NCBI RefSeq assembly: GCF_026342015.1
Contig: NZ_JAPENL010000001.1
Location: forward strand, 2,728,001 to 2,792,000
Reading direction: 5' to 3'
Length of the DNA: 64,000 nucleotides
From: Micromonospora lupini
GTDB taxonomy: Bacteria; Actinomycetota; Actinomycetes; Mycobacteriales; Micromonosporaceae
Part shown: piece by piece, positions 39,768-48,997 of the stretch
How positions within the stretch are numbered: position 1 is the first letter of the stretch
Layout of the letters: every line of letters begins with the position of its first letter
Made by a program: the position numbers and the translations under genes
Notes under the pieces: model-generated
What the model was told of the DNA's origin: nothing
Seen by the model: the letters and a program-made list of their open reading frames with translations, nothing else
Databases searched by the model: none

Positions 39768-40240
39768 CCGTGCACGAGTTGCAGGCCCGCTCCGAGGGCG
39801 TCGAGATCGTCGGCGGGGCCCAGAAGGTCACCATGCTCGGCGAGGAGTACCGCATCGCCGACAAGGTGGGCTTGATGCCGCTGATGCGGTTCGCGATGAC
39901 CGCGAAGGCCGGGGCGGACGCCGACGACATGGAGGGCCTGGCCGCCATGTACACCCTCATCCGCGACTGCATCGACCCGGGCGAGTGGTCGAGGTTCGAG
40001 AACGACGCGATCGAGAAGAAGGCCGAAGCGCCGGAGCTGATGCAGGTCGTCCAGGACGTCATCCAGACACTGTCCGCCCGCCCTACCCAGCGGCCCGCCG
40101 ACTCCTCGGCTGGGCCGCAGACCACATCGGAGAACTCGAAGGAGTCCTCCTCCTCCATGCCGGAGGGGCGCACCCCGCCGGAGGGTGCCGGGGAGCTGGT
40201 GTCGATCACCGCGCTGCTGGAAGCCCGCTCGACGGCCTGA
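39764..40240 (+). CDS. tail assembly chaperone (G protein)
   Basis: A 158-residue protein from GTG 39764. Residues 1-105 form a compact helical domain (EEYRIADKVGLMPLMRFAM, DMEGLAAMYTLIRDCIDPGEW) typical of gpG-like chaperones; the remainder is a Ser/Thr/Pro/Glu-rich linker. The last codons overlap the -1 frame that encodes the T extension, as expected for the G/GT pair that chaperones the tape measure. Confidence 0.82.
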   Translation: MTVHELQARSEGVEIVGGAQKVTMLGEEYRIADKVGLMPLMRFAMTAKAGADADDMEGLAAMYTLIRDCIDPGEWSRFENDAIEKKAEAPELMQVVQDVIQTLSARPTQRPADSSAGPQTTSENSKESSSSMPEGRTPPEGAGELVSITALLEARSTA

Positions 40241-40425
40241 CCCCCCGGCAGGTCTGCAACATCGTCTACGCCTACCAGCGGGCCGACCTCGTGCAGGCCC
40301 TCGCCATGGCCACCGGCAAGGAACGCCAGCAAGCCCTGTCGGACTTCGACGCCGCCCTCTACGCCCCCCTCGGGGGGTGGGACGACGCGGACCGACGGCT
40401 GAACCAGGCACTCCACCGCGCGTGA
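40237..40425 (+). CDS. tail assembly chaperone T extension (-1 frame)
   Basis: No start codon or ribosome binding site of its own. From LTPRQVCNIVYAYQRADLV to the end at 40425 the frame encodes the helical T domain typical of frameshifted tail chaperones, so it is expected as the C-terminal part of a G-T fusion made by a -1 shift before the G stop at 40240. The start given marks only where the T domain becomes recognisable. A clear slippery heptamer was not found. Confidence 0.6.
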   Translation: MTPRQVCNIVYAYQRADLVQALAMATGKERQQALSDFDAALYAPLGGWDDADRRLNQALHRA

Positions 40426-40446
40426 CGTCGGGGACGGGGGTGCCCG

Positions 40447-43400
40447 ATGGCTATCCCCCTCGCCGAGGCGTTCGTTCGGGTCCGCGCCGACACCCGCGAT
40501 TTCAAGCGGGACACCGAACGAGACGCGAGCCAGTCCGGTGACAAGGCCGCCGGTACCTTCGCTGGAACCTTCGGGCGGACCCTCGCCGCGAAGGCCCGCG
40601 GCATGTTCTCCGGGCTGCGCCGGGACGCGGAGTCCGCCACCGATGGGGCTGGGACGGTCGCCGGCCGCCGTTTCGGCACCGAGTTCACCCGCGACGCCCT
40701 GGGCAAGCTCCGCGACGCGCGGGGTCGGTTCGTCGCCGAGGGCTCGGCGGGCGGCGCCGGGTTCGGCGGGGCGTTCGTCCGCGACGCGGCCGGCAAGCTC
40801 CGCGACGCCCGGGGTCGGTTCGCGGCCGAGGGCTCGGCGGCCGGAGACGGCTTCTCGTCCGCGTTCAACCGGGGCGCCGGCCGGGGCCTGACCGGCATGG
40901 GCATGTTGATCGCTGCCGGGGTCGCACTCGGCCCGGCGATCATCCCTGTGGCCGCTGCTGCCGCCGCGGCGATCGCCGGGATCGGCACGGCCGGTATCGC
41001 GGCGACCGCTGGCCTCGGCGTCGGCATCCTCGCGTTCGTTGGGATCGCCGATGCGGTCAAGGCGATGGGTGCAGCGGAGAAAGCGGCATCCTCCGATGCC
41101 GCCACCCTGTCGCGGGCTCACTCGGCGGTCGCGTCTGCCGCCGATGGGGTCCGCTCGGCTGAGCAGTCGTTGGCGCGGACCCGCGAGCAGGTCGCCGAAT
41201 CTAACGCGTCCTCGGCCCGCCGCGTGGCCGAGGCCCAGCGGGACCTCAACCGCGTCGAGGCGGACGCCCGCGACATCGCCTTGGAGTTGAACGACGCCCG
41301 TCGGGAGGCCCAAGAGCGGCTGGCGAACCTGACGCAGTCGGTCAAGGAGAACGCGCTCGCCCAGCGGCAGTCGAACCTGGACATCGCCGAGGCCAAGGCC
41401 GCCTTGGACAAGGTCATCGCGGACCCGAAGGCCACGGAAGCGCAACGCGAGCAGGCCCGCATCACCTACGAGCGGGAAGTCCTCCAACTCGATGACCTGA
41501 AGCGGCGCGGCCTGGACATGGCCGCCGAGCAGGCCCAATCGGTCAAGGCCGGCGTCGAGGGGTCGCGGGAGGTCGTGGCCGCCCGGCAACGCATCGCGGA
41601 CGCCGATGAGCGGGTCCGTGACGCCCAGACGGCGTTGGCGGACGCCCGACGTGACCAGCAGCGCCAGGAACGCGACGGCCTCTACCAGATCCAGCAGGCC
41701 GCCCAGCAGTTGGTTTCCGCGCAGCGGTCCCTGCGGGACGCGACCGTCGCTAGCGGGACGGCCGGCGCGGCGGCGATGACCAAGCTCCGCGACTCGATGT
41801 CCGGGTTGTCACCGGCCGGCCAGCGGTTCGCGAAGTTCCTGCACGGGCTGCGCGACGAGGCCCGTGGTCTGCGCGACGCCGCCGCCGAAGGGCTGCTTCC
41901 CGGGGCGCAACGGGCGATCGAGAACCTGCTGCCGTACCTGCCCCGGGTGGAAGGCTTCATCGGCCGGATCGCCGGCCGGCTCGGTGACATGGCGGTGCGG
42001 GCGTCGGAGGCGTTGGAGTCGCCGTTCTGGCTGCGCTTCTTCACCATGATCGATCAGACGGCCGGTCCTGCCCTCGACGGCATGTTCGAGGCCACGGGCA
42101 ACATCGTCACCGGCCTGGCCGCGATCTTGCAGGCGTTCCTTCCGCTGAACAAGGACATGGGCTCCGGGCTGGTCGGGCTGACCGCCAGCTTCTCGGAGTG
42201 GGCGCAAGGGCTCTCCGACTCCAAGGGTTTCCAGGGGTTCATCGCGTACGTCCGCGAGAACGGCCCGGTCGTCCTCAACTTCTTCCGCAACGTGTTCGTC
42301 CTCGCCGGCAAGCTGGTTGCCGGGCTCGCCGGGTTCGGTGCCGGCACGCTGGTCGGCCTCAACATGCTGGTCGGGCTGCTCGCCGGGATGTCCCCCGAAA
42401 CCCTGGGACGGATCGGCGTCGGCGTCTCGGCCATCGCGAGCGCGATCTTCGTGTTCAGCACGGTGGCGAAGGCCGCCGCCGCTGCCACGGTGCTCTGGAA
42501 CGGAGCGCAGAAGGTCGCTGCGGCGACGACGCAGATTTGGGCCGGCGTCCAGTGGCTGCTCAACGCGGCCTTGGTCGCCAACCCCATCGGCATTGTGGTC
42601 GTCGCGCTCGTCGCGCTCGTCGCCGCCCTGGTGGTCGCATACAACAGCTCGGACCGGTTCCGGGCGATCGTGCAGCAAGCGTGGGCCGGGATCCAGGTCG
42701 CGATCTCCTACGCCTGGTCGAACGTGATCAAGCCGGTGTTCGAGGCCCTGAAGTGGTACGTCACCGAGGTCATGGCCCCCATGTTCCTGTGGTGGTACCG
42801 GGAGGTCATCAAACCCACCTTCGAGCGGGTGACGCTCGCGGTGCAGGTCGCCTGGACCCTCATCAAGGTCGTCTTCGGGTTGTGGCAGATCTACTTCAAG
42901 ACGGTCCTCGCACCGCTGATCACCTGGTTCTACGACAGGGTCATCCGGCCGGTCTTCGCCGGGATCTCGGCCACGATCCGGACGATGTGGGAGTCCGGCA
43001 TCAAGCCGGTCTTCCAGGCCCTCGGCGGGTTCCTCGGTAAGAGCGTCGTCCCCGCGATCGAGGCCGGTGTCAAGGGAGTCGGCAAGGCGTGGGAGAAGAT
43101 CCGCGACCTGACGAAGATCCCCGTCCGGTTCGTCGTACAGACCGTCCTCAATGAGGCGATCATCCGGAACTACAACAAGTTGGCCCGGGTCTTCGGCGTC
43201 GACGAGGTCAAGGAGATCGGCCTCCCGAAGGGATTCGCGAGGGGCGGTGTCCTGCCCGGCTACACGCCCGGCCGCGACACCCACCGGTTCGTCAGCCCGA
43301 CCGGCGGGGCACTCGACCTGTCCGGCGGTGAGGCGATCATCCGACCCGAGGGCACCCGGGCCCTCGGCCGGGGCTGGGTCGACGGAATCAACCAAGCTGC

Positions 43401-44307
43401 CCGCTCCGGCGGTGTCAGCGCCGTACAACGCTTCCTCGGCCAGGGCTACGCCGACGGCGGCATCCTCGACCGGCTCGGCCGCGCCGCGTCGGCCGCGCGG
43501 AAGAAGGCAGGCGACGTCCTCTCCGGCGTCGGGAACATGCTCACCGACCCGGCCGGGGCCATGCGGACCGTCGTCGACAAGGTGCTGAATCTGGTGCCCG
43601 GTAAGGACTCCGGGTTCGGTCGGCTCGTCACGGCGGTACCCCGCAAGGTCGCCGGGACGGTCATCGACAAGGTGAAGTCGTTCTTCACCGGCGGTGAGGA
43701 CGGCGGGGCGGGCATCTTCGGCCCGTCGCCGCTGGGCGGGTCCGGCGGCATGATGCGGATCCTCCGCGCGAAGTTCCCCGGTTTGAAGCTGCTCAGCGGG
43801 TTCCGACCCGGCTCGATCACCCTGACCGGTAGCCGGTCGTACCACTCGACGAACAGGGCGGTCGACGTTCCGCCCATCCGGGCGGTCGCCGAGCACATCT
43901 TCACGAACTTCCGGGCAATCACCAAGGAGCTGATCACGCCGTGGCAGGAATTCAACCTGCACAATGGCAAGCCGCACCACTATTCGGGCGCGGTGTGGAA
44001 TCAGCACAACTGGCAAGGCGGCAACGCGCACGACCACTGGGCGGCGAAGGGCGGCGGGATCATGCCCGCCCGCCTCTACGACCGCGGCGGCGACTGGCCC
44101 TCCGGGACCGTCGGCGTCAACCTCTCCGGCCGTACCGAGCATGTGTCGACGGGGGCGAGCATGGACCGCGTCGCCAACCTCCTCGCGACGATCCTCGTCG
44201 CGCTGCGCACCCTCACCGACGCGGTCCGGGCCGTCGCCCCCGGTGTCGGCCAAGAGATCAACGGGGCCGCATCCGGCGCCCTGCAACGAGGGCGGGCGAT
44301 GGGCTGA
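40447..44307 (+). CDS. tape measure protein with C-terminal M15-like domain
   Basis: A 1286-residue tail-length ruler. The front contains two copies of a 30-residue unit (GKLRDARGRF around 86 and 116). Two hydrophobic patches follow (near 150-200), then a long coiled coil (200-490), further hydrophobic segments (about 630-730) and repeated Trp/aromatic segments. Near residues 1110-1210, SRSYHSTNRAVDVPP then FNLHNGKPHHYS and HDHW place His/Asp residues like an M15/LAS peptidase fold; it may help penetration of the cell wall. Largest gene of the window and directly after the chaperones, as expected. Confidence 0.92.
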   Translation: MAIPLAEAFVRVRADTRDFKRDTERDASQSGDKAAGTFAGTFGRTLAAKARGMFSGLRRDAESATDGAGTVAGRRFGTEFTRDALGKLRDARGRFVAEGSAGGAGFGGAFVRDAAGKLRDARGRFAAEGSAAGDGFSSAFNRGAGRGLTGMGMLIAAGVALGPAIIPVAAAAAAAIAGIGTAGIAATAGLGVGILAFVGIADAVKAMGAAEKAASSDAATLSRAHSAVASAADGVRSAEQSLARTREQVAESNASSARRVAEAQRDLNRVEADARDIALELNDARREAQERLANLTQSVKENALAQRQSNLDIAEAKAALDKVIADPKATEAQREQARITYEREVLQLDDLKRRGLDMAAEQAQSVKAGVEGSREVVAARQRIADADERVRDAQTALADARRDQQRQERDGLYQIQQAAQQLVSAQRSLRDATVASGTAGAAAMTKLRDSMSGLSPAGQRFAKFLHGLRDEARGLRDAAAEGLLPGAQRAIENLLPYLPRVEGFIGRIAGRLGDMAVRASEALESPFWLRFFTMIDQTAGPALDGMFEATGNIVTGLAAILQAFLPLNKDMGSGLVGLTASFSEWAQGLSDSKGFQGFIAYVRENGPVVLNFFRNVFVLAGKLVAGLAGFGAGTLVGLNMLVGLLAGMSPETLGRIGVGVSAIASAIFVFSTVAKAAAAATVLWNGAQKVAAATTQIWAGVQWLLNAALVANPIGIVVVALVALVAALVVAYNSSDRFRAIVQQAWAGIQVAISYAWSNVIKPVFEALKWYVTEVMAPMFLWWYREVIKPTFERVTLAVQVAWTLIKVVFGLWQIYFKTVLAPLITWFYDRVIRPVFAGISATIRTMWESGIKPVFQALGGFLGKSVVPAIEAGVKGVGKAWEKIRDLTKIPVRFVVQTVLNEAIIRNYNKLARVFGVDEVKEIGLPKGFARGGVLPGYTPGRDTHRFVSPTGGALDLSGGEAIIRPEGTRALGRGWVDGINQAARSGGVSAVQRFLGQGYADGGILDRLGRAASAARKKAGDVLSGVGNMLTDPAGAMRTVVDKVLNLVPGKDSGFGRLVTAVPRKVAGTVIDKVKSFFTGGEDGGAGIFGPSPLGGSGGMMRILRAKFPGLKLLSGFRPGSITLTGSRSYHSTNRAVDVPPIRAVAEHIFTNFRAITKELITPWQEFNLHNGKPHHYSGAVWNQHNWQGGNAHDHWAAKGGGIMPARLYDRGGDWPSGTVGVNLSGRTEHVSTGASMDRVANLLATILVALRTLTDAVRAVAPGVGQEINGAASGALQRGRAMG

Positions 44308-44681
44308 TGGCAACCCTCAACCTCACCCGCGTGTGGATCAACCTGATGAGCACCGGCGAGCCGGTCGCCGCGTTCTCCACCGACCGGGCGCGACGCAAGT
44401 CCGTTCAGGGCGAGAACCGCACCTACGGCGGCGGCCGGCGCCGGTCCATCAGCCAGGTCGGCGTCACCGACATCATCACCGTCACGCTGCGTCGGGTCAC
44501 CACCGCCCAGCGGGACCTGCTTGAGCAGTGGCTGGGCCGGGAGGTGATGTACCGCGACTACCGGGGTCAGCGGGCCGTCGGCGTCCTGTTCGACCTGGAC
44601 ATCCGCGAGTACAAGGCGGAACGGGACCTGTACGACGTGGCGACAGCGGTGCAGGTCGTGACGTGGGTGGAGGGCGCATGA
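44307..44681 (+). CDS. minor tail protein
   Basis: A 124-residue beta-rich protein overlapping the tape measure stop. MATLNLTRVWINLMSTGEPV, a basic RRKSVQGENRTYGGGRRRSI loop and ITVTLRRVTTAQRDLLEQW suggest a distal tail (Dit-like) or adaptor protein. Positioned between tape measure and hub genes. Confidence 0.65.
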   Translation: MATLNLTRVWINLMSTGEPVAAFSTDRARRKSVQGENRTYGGGRRRSISQVGVTDIITVTLRRVTTAQRDLLEQWLGREVMYRDYRGQRAVGVLFDLDIREYKAERDLYDVATAVQVVTWVEGA

Positions 44682-44950
44682 CCCCCCGGTTTGAGCTGGT
44701 CGGCGCGGTCACTGCTGCCGAGGACGTCAGGTCGGTCTGGTGCGACACCTGCATGTCGTCGAACGCGTTCGAGGCCGCGCTGTTCGCCCTGGTCCCGTCG
44801 GGGCTGCAACAGCTCGGCACGTTCCGCACCTGCGAGCGGTGCAACCCGGACCGGTCAACGCTCACCTGCTTCTACTGCGGGACGACCGTCGACGACGGCG
44901 GCCGGTTCTGGGTGCACATCCGCGACGTTCACAGCAAGTCGGGAGGCTGA
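44678..44950 (+). CDS. zinc-ribbon protein in the tail cluster
   Basis: A 90-residue protein with CDTC, CERC and CFYCGTTVDDGGRFWVHIRD then H, i.e. up to two zinc sites including a C2H2-like one. It overlaps neighbours by 1-4 bases. Why a zinc-ribbon protein lies in the tail operon is unclear. Confidence 0.6.
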   Translation: MTPRFELVGAVTAAEDVRSVWCDTCMSSNAFEAALFALVPSGLQQLGTFRTCERCNPDRSTLTCFYCGTTVDDGGRFWVHIRDVHSKSGG

Positions 44951-44951
44951 C

Positions 44952-46073
44952 GTGCAGCCGATCACCGCCGCGCCCCGCGAGTTGATGACGGAGGCGGCGG
45001 TCACCCGGCTGCTGCGCGACGCGCCCGCCATCCAGGTCGGCCGCGGCCTGGAGTTGATCGACCGGAACCTTCAGGTCGTCGAGGACATCAGCGACGCACT
45101 GTCCGGCGGGTCTGTGTCCCGCAACTCGTACGCGACGCTGCACTCGACCGCGACGCTCGCGGTGACCCGACAGTTGGCGTGGTCGTCGGCGCTCGTCCGC
45201 CCGTACATGACCCTCTCCGACGGCGTCGGCGAGGCCCGGTTCAACCTGGGCGCGTTCTACACCAGCGCGCCCATCGTCGACCTCGCTGAGCAGCCTGCTA
45301 CCTACGACGTCACCGGCTACGACATCCTCCACGGCCTCTACTCCCCCACCGGCGAGGCGTACGCGGTGGACGCCGGTGCCAGCTACCTCGCCGAGGTTGA
45401 AGCGATCCTCCAGCAGCAGGGCTACACCCGGTACCTGATCGACCAGACCCGCGCCGACGCGGTGTTGCCGTCGGCGAAGGTGTGGCCGTTGGACGACCAA
45501 ACCCGTTGGTTGTCCATCGTCAACGACCTGCTGGGGGCGGTCGGCTATCAGGGCATCTGGTCGGACTGGGACGGGCGCCTGCGGTGCCAGCCGTACGTGC
45601 TGCCCCGTGAGCGGGCGCCGGAGTGGTTGTACGACGCCGACCAGCGGACGTCGATGCTCGGCACCCGGCAGGTGGAGCGGGACTACTTCGACGCCCCGAA
45701 CCGCTGGGTTGCGGTGCGGCAGAACGACATCGACGGCCCACCACCGACCGAAGGCGCTGGCGTCTACACCGTCACCAACACCGACCAGGGCGACACCAGC
45801 GTGCAGAGCCGCGGCAGGGTCCTCACGAAGGTGATGTACGTCGACGCCGCCGACCAGGCCGCGTTGGAACGCTTGGCCCTGGTGACGATCGACGCGGACA
45901 TGCGTATCCCCACCACCCTGCGTGTCAGCACGTCCCCGGCGCCGCTGCACTGGCACTTCGACCGGCTCGTGGTCGACGAACCGGCCATCGGCCCGTACGC
46001 GGATGTCCTCGGAACGTCATGGACGCTGCCGCTCGACGGCAGCGATATGACCCACGAGTGGAGCGTCTTGTAG
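44952..46073 (+). CDS. tail hub / tail-associated baseplate protein
   Basis: A 373-residue product from GTG 44952. The architecture (several beta domains, a block TYDVTGYDILHGLYSPTGEA, then RYLIDQTRADAVLPSAKVWP and WLSIVNDLLGAVGYQGIWSD) follows gp27/Tal-like hub proteins of actinobacterial siphophages. It would close the distal end of the tube. Confidence 0.72.
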   Translation: MQPITAAPRELMTEAAVTRLLRDAPAIQVGRGLELIDRNLQVVEDISDALSGGSVSRNSYATLHSTATLAVTRQLAWSSALVRPYMTLSDGVGEARFNLGAFYTSAPIVDLAEQPATYDVTGYDILHGLYSPTGEAYAVDAGASYLAEVEAILQQQGYTRYLIDQTRADAVLPSAKVWPLDDQTRWLSIVNDLLGAVGYQGIWSDWDGRLRCQPYVLPRERAPEWLYDADQRTSMLGTRQVERDYFDAPNRWVAVRQNDIDGPPPTEGAGVYTVTNTDQGDTSVQSRGRVLTKVMYVDAADQAALERLALVTIDADMRIPTTLRVSTSPAPLHWHFDRLVVDEPAIGPYADVLGTSWTLPLDGSDMTHEWSVL

Positions 46074-46084
46074 AGGGGGCCGCC

Positions 46085-46765
46085 GTGTTCGGCCTGGACC
46101 TGCTGCGACTCATCGACGCCCGGATTGAGTCGGCGCGGGATCGGGCGACCGCGACCGGCACGGTCCAGGAGCGGCAGTCCGCCACGCGGGCCGCGGTCAC
46201 GTTCGACGGGTCCGCGTTGGCTGTCCCCGTCAAGGTACTCACCCACGTGCAGGTGCGGGAGAACTCCCGGGTCACCCTCGTCAGGTTCGGCAGCGAATGG
46301 GTCGTCGTGGGGGTCTTCGGTGGCGCGGGGAACCTCGTCAGGACGTGGACGGCCTCCACGAGCTCGTCGGGGGTGTCCGGGGAGACGGCCGTCCTCGCCG
46401 TCACTGACCTGACCGTCGAAGCGCAGGCGGTGTACCGGCTACGCCTCGGCGGGCAGATCCAAAGCAGTGCGGCCGGACACAGCCTGTGGCGGGTCCGCGA
46501 CCGGGTCACCGGCCCGTACCCGGTCGACTGGGGCCTGTTCGGGCACTACAGCACCCCCGTTGCCGGTATCGCGTTCGGCATCCTCGCCGAGCATTACCTG
46601 GCCCGCACCGCCACCACCCCGTTGGAGGGGCAGACGATCGCGGTCACCGCGCAGGCGTCCACGGGCACGGTCCAGCACATTGGCACGGCCACGAAACGCC
46701 GTTACCTGGAAGTCGAGCGGATGCCCGGCACCCCCGCCGACTACCCACACGCCACGGTCATCTGA
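46085..46765 (+). CDS. minor tail / distal tail protein
   Basis: A 226-residue product from GTG 46085 with GAGGGGG upstream. N-terminal helix, a small barrel (VPVKVLTHVQVRENSRVTLV), then a beta-sandwich (ETAVLAVTDLTVEAQAVYRL) resembling a distal adhesin or attachment domain. Next to the spike gene; role inferred from position. Confidence 0.62.
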   Translation: MFGLDLLRLIDARIESARDRATATGTVQERQSATRAAVTFDGSALAVPVKVLTHVQVRENSRVTLVRFGSEWVVVGVFGGAGNLVRTWTASTSSSGVSGETAVLAVTDLTVEAQAVYRLRLGGQIQSSAAGHSLWRVRDRVTGPYPVDWGLFGHYSTPVAGIAFGILAEHYLARTATTPLEGQTIAVTAQASTGTVQHIGTATKRRYLEVERMPGTPADYPHATVI

Positions 46766-46776
46766 AAGGGGTCCTG

Positions 46777-48912
46777 GTGGGATACATCGTCGACTCCAAC
46801 CTCACCGATCCGCTCGGCGGTGCCCCCGCCGCCGCTCGCGTCGACCGGCAACTCAACGGCCTGCTGTGGATGGCGATGATCGCCAACGGCAACATCGGGG
46901 TCGTCTACTTCCGGTCGACAGACAAGGGTGCCACCTGGACGTACGCGGGCGGCTGGAACTTCTCCGTCACCATCCTGGAGATCTCCGGCCTGCACATCAC
47001 CTCCGGCGGAGAGCTGTGGTTGGCGTACCGCGCCAACGAGAGCAACCGCGACGGGATCTCCATCATCCGCGCCCTCGGCACCGCCACCACCTTCAGCTTC
47101 GGGGTACCGATGGCGGTCGCCCTACCGGCCAACGGCGGCGTCCCGGGCTCCGTTCACCAGGGCATCGAGATCGCCGTCATCGGCTTCCCCTCAACAGGGC
47201 AGGCCCGGGTGATCGTCGCCGCCGGCACCCGCGTCGGCGCCCAATCCGGGGTCACCCTGTACGGCGCGAACGTCGCCGCCAACGGCACGATGTCCGTCAA
47301 CAACGCCCTGATCAGCGGCAAACGACAGTGGCTGTATGACTCGCCGGCAGGCCGCGTCACCCCACAGATGGACATCGAGCACTCCGGCGACGGCAAGGGC
47401 GCGTCGGTCCCCCACCTGTGGGTCTGCTTCGGCCGCACCGACCTCCGGGTCGTGAAGCTCGCGTGGAACGGCACCGTGTTCTCCGGGCCCACGAACACCG
47501 TTTCCCTGGCAACCGGGTTCACCGCGCAGAACGGGGTCGGCGGCCGGTGGGACGGCGCGCGGTTCATGATGGCCGTACCGAATCCGACGGTTGAGCCGAC
47601 CGACCCGGAGATGGTGCTGTTGCTTGAACGCAACCAGGCCAACAGTGCGACCGTCCGCCGCACCACGCCCGTCCATCCGGCCGGAGTGGTCCGGAATTGC
47701 ACCCTGGCCTACAACGCGGTGTCCGGTGACGTGCGGATCTTCGCGGTCGGCACGAGCACCAACGTCGTCTGGTACGTCGACTACATCCGGGCGAGCGGCA
47801 CATGGACGTCGTGGGCGACCGCGAACGCCACCCCCGTGATCAACGGTAGTAACTACTCCGTGCGGCACGAGTCGTTCGGGTCCGCCCGCTACGACATGAT
47901 CACCGCCCACGCCGGCACACCCAACGACGTCGTGTCGACCAGCCTGGCATTGACCTACGCCCCGAACGCGCCCCGCTGGCTGTACGGCACGAACCCCACC
48001 ACCCCACCCGCGAACGGCGCGGCCATGGACGTCACCCAGGCCCTGCTGCTCGACTGGGAGTTCTCCGACCCCGACCCCAACGACGCGCAGACCGCGTGGG
48101 CGTTGTCCCGGCAGATCGGGTCCGGCACGATCGAATACCTGCGGGCGTCCGACTCGACGTGGCAAACCACCGAGCAGACGAACTCCGGCGCCACCACACA
48201 GATCAACCTCAGCACCGGCCTGTGGCTCGGTGGTGGTGGGGCGGCCGATCCGGCGCACACCTACCGGGTGCGGACGTGGGACAGCGCGTCCACGGCATCG
48301 CCGTACTCGTCCGCGCTCGTCATCGTCCCGTCGGCGAAGGTCGACCCGACGATCACGAGTCCCACCCCGGACGGCGCGACGTGGACCAGCGACACGGTCA
48401 CCCTGTCGTGGAGCGTCGCCGAACAGACCGCCTACCGGGTGCAGATGCTCGACGGCGCGTCGGCGCTGGTCCACGACACCGGCTGGTTGGGCGGGACCGC
48501 CACCAGCTACGCCCCGCCCGTGGTCGTCGCAGACGGCGGCACGTACACGCTGCGGCTGTGGACCCGTAACAACGAGGGCTTGTCGTCGTCACTGGTCAGC
48601 ACCGGCATCGTCGTCGACTACGTCGAGCCGCCAGTCCCGGCGGTCACACCGACCGCCATGCCGGGCCTCGGGTTGATCCGGGTGGTGATCGCTACCCCCG
48701 CCCCGTCGGGTCCGCAGCCGGCCGTGCTGTCCGTGGACCTGATGCGCCGCCACAGCGGCGTGGCCTCGGGCACCGACGTCACGATCGCCGCTGGGCTCAG
48801 TGACGACGCGACGTGGGACGACTGGACGGCCCGCTCGGGGCAGCCGTACGAGTACCGGGCGCTGACGAGGGGCGCGAACGGCACCGTCGGTGTCGGCTCC
48901 TGGACGGCCTGA
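46777..48912 (+). CDS. tail spike with sialidase-like propeller and FN3-like domains
   Basis: A 711-residue protein from GTG 46777. The N-terminal 390 residues repeat propeller-type strands and include one clear Asp-box (S47-T-D-K-G-A-T-W54) as in sialidases and other BNR proteins. From about residue 400 the rest consists of repeated Ig/FN3-like units (RWLYGTNPTTPPANGAAMDV, SPTPDGATWTSDTVTLSWS). It fits a host-glycan-binding spike. Catalytic residues of a true sialidase were not identified. Confidence 0.72.
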   Translation: MGYIVDSNLTDPLGGAPAAARVDRQLNGLLWMAMIANGNIGVVYFRSTDKGATWTYAGGWNFSVTILEISGLHITSGGELWLAYRANESNRDGISIIRALGTATTFSFGVPMAVALPANGGVPGSVHQGIEIAVIGFPSTGQARVIVAAGTRVGAQSGVTLYGANVAANGTMSVNNALISGKRQWLYDSPAGRVTPQMDIEHSGDGKGASVPHLWVCFGRTDLRVVKLAWNGTVFSGPTNTVSLATGFTAQNGVGGRWDGARFMMAVPNPTVEPTDPEMVLLLERNQANSATVRRTTPVHPAGVVRNCTLAYNAVSGDVRIFAVGTSTNVVWYVDYIRASGTWTSWATANATPVINGSNYSVRHESFGSARYDMITAHAGTPNDVVSTSLALTYAPNAPRWLYGTNPTTPPANGAAMDVTQALLLDWEFSDPDPNDAQTAWALSRQIGSGTIEYLRASDSTWQTTEQTNSGATTQINLSTGLWLGGGGAADPAHTYRVRTWDSASTASPYSSALVIVPSAKVDPTITSPTPDGATWTSDTVTLSWSVAEQTAYRVQMLDGASALVHDTGWLGGTATSYAPPVVVADGGTYTLRLWTRNNEGLSSSLVSTGIVVDYVEPPVPAVTPTAMPGLGLIRVVIATPAPSGPQPAVLSVDLMRRHSGVASGTDVTIAAGLSDDATWDDWTARSGQPYEYRALTRGANGTVGVGSWTA

Positions 48913-48997
48913 CCCCTGCCCGCCGGCCCGGCCGGCTCTCCCACTGCGGCCCTGCCTGTCCGGCGGGCCGCCACCCCTACTGGGCGGAGGTATCCCC

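Noticed and set aside
41809..44313. 834-codon open frame on the minus strand
   Set aside because: It is the antisense shadow of the tape measure gene; high GC at codon position three keeps the opposite frame open. It has no ribosome binding site or family motif, and its product is Asp/Arg/Gly-biased.
46777..48912. Active sialidase
   Set aside because: Only one clear Asp-box and no identifiable arginine triad or catalytic Tyr/Glu; kept as a binding spike.
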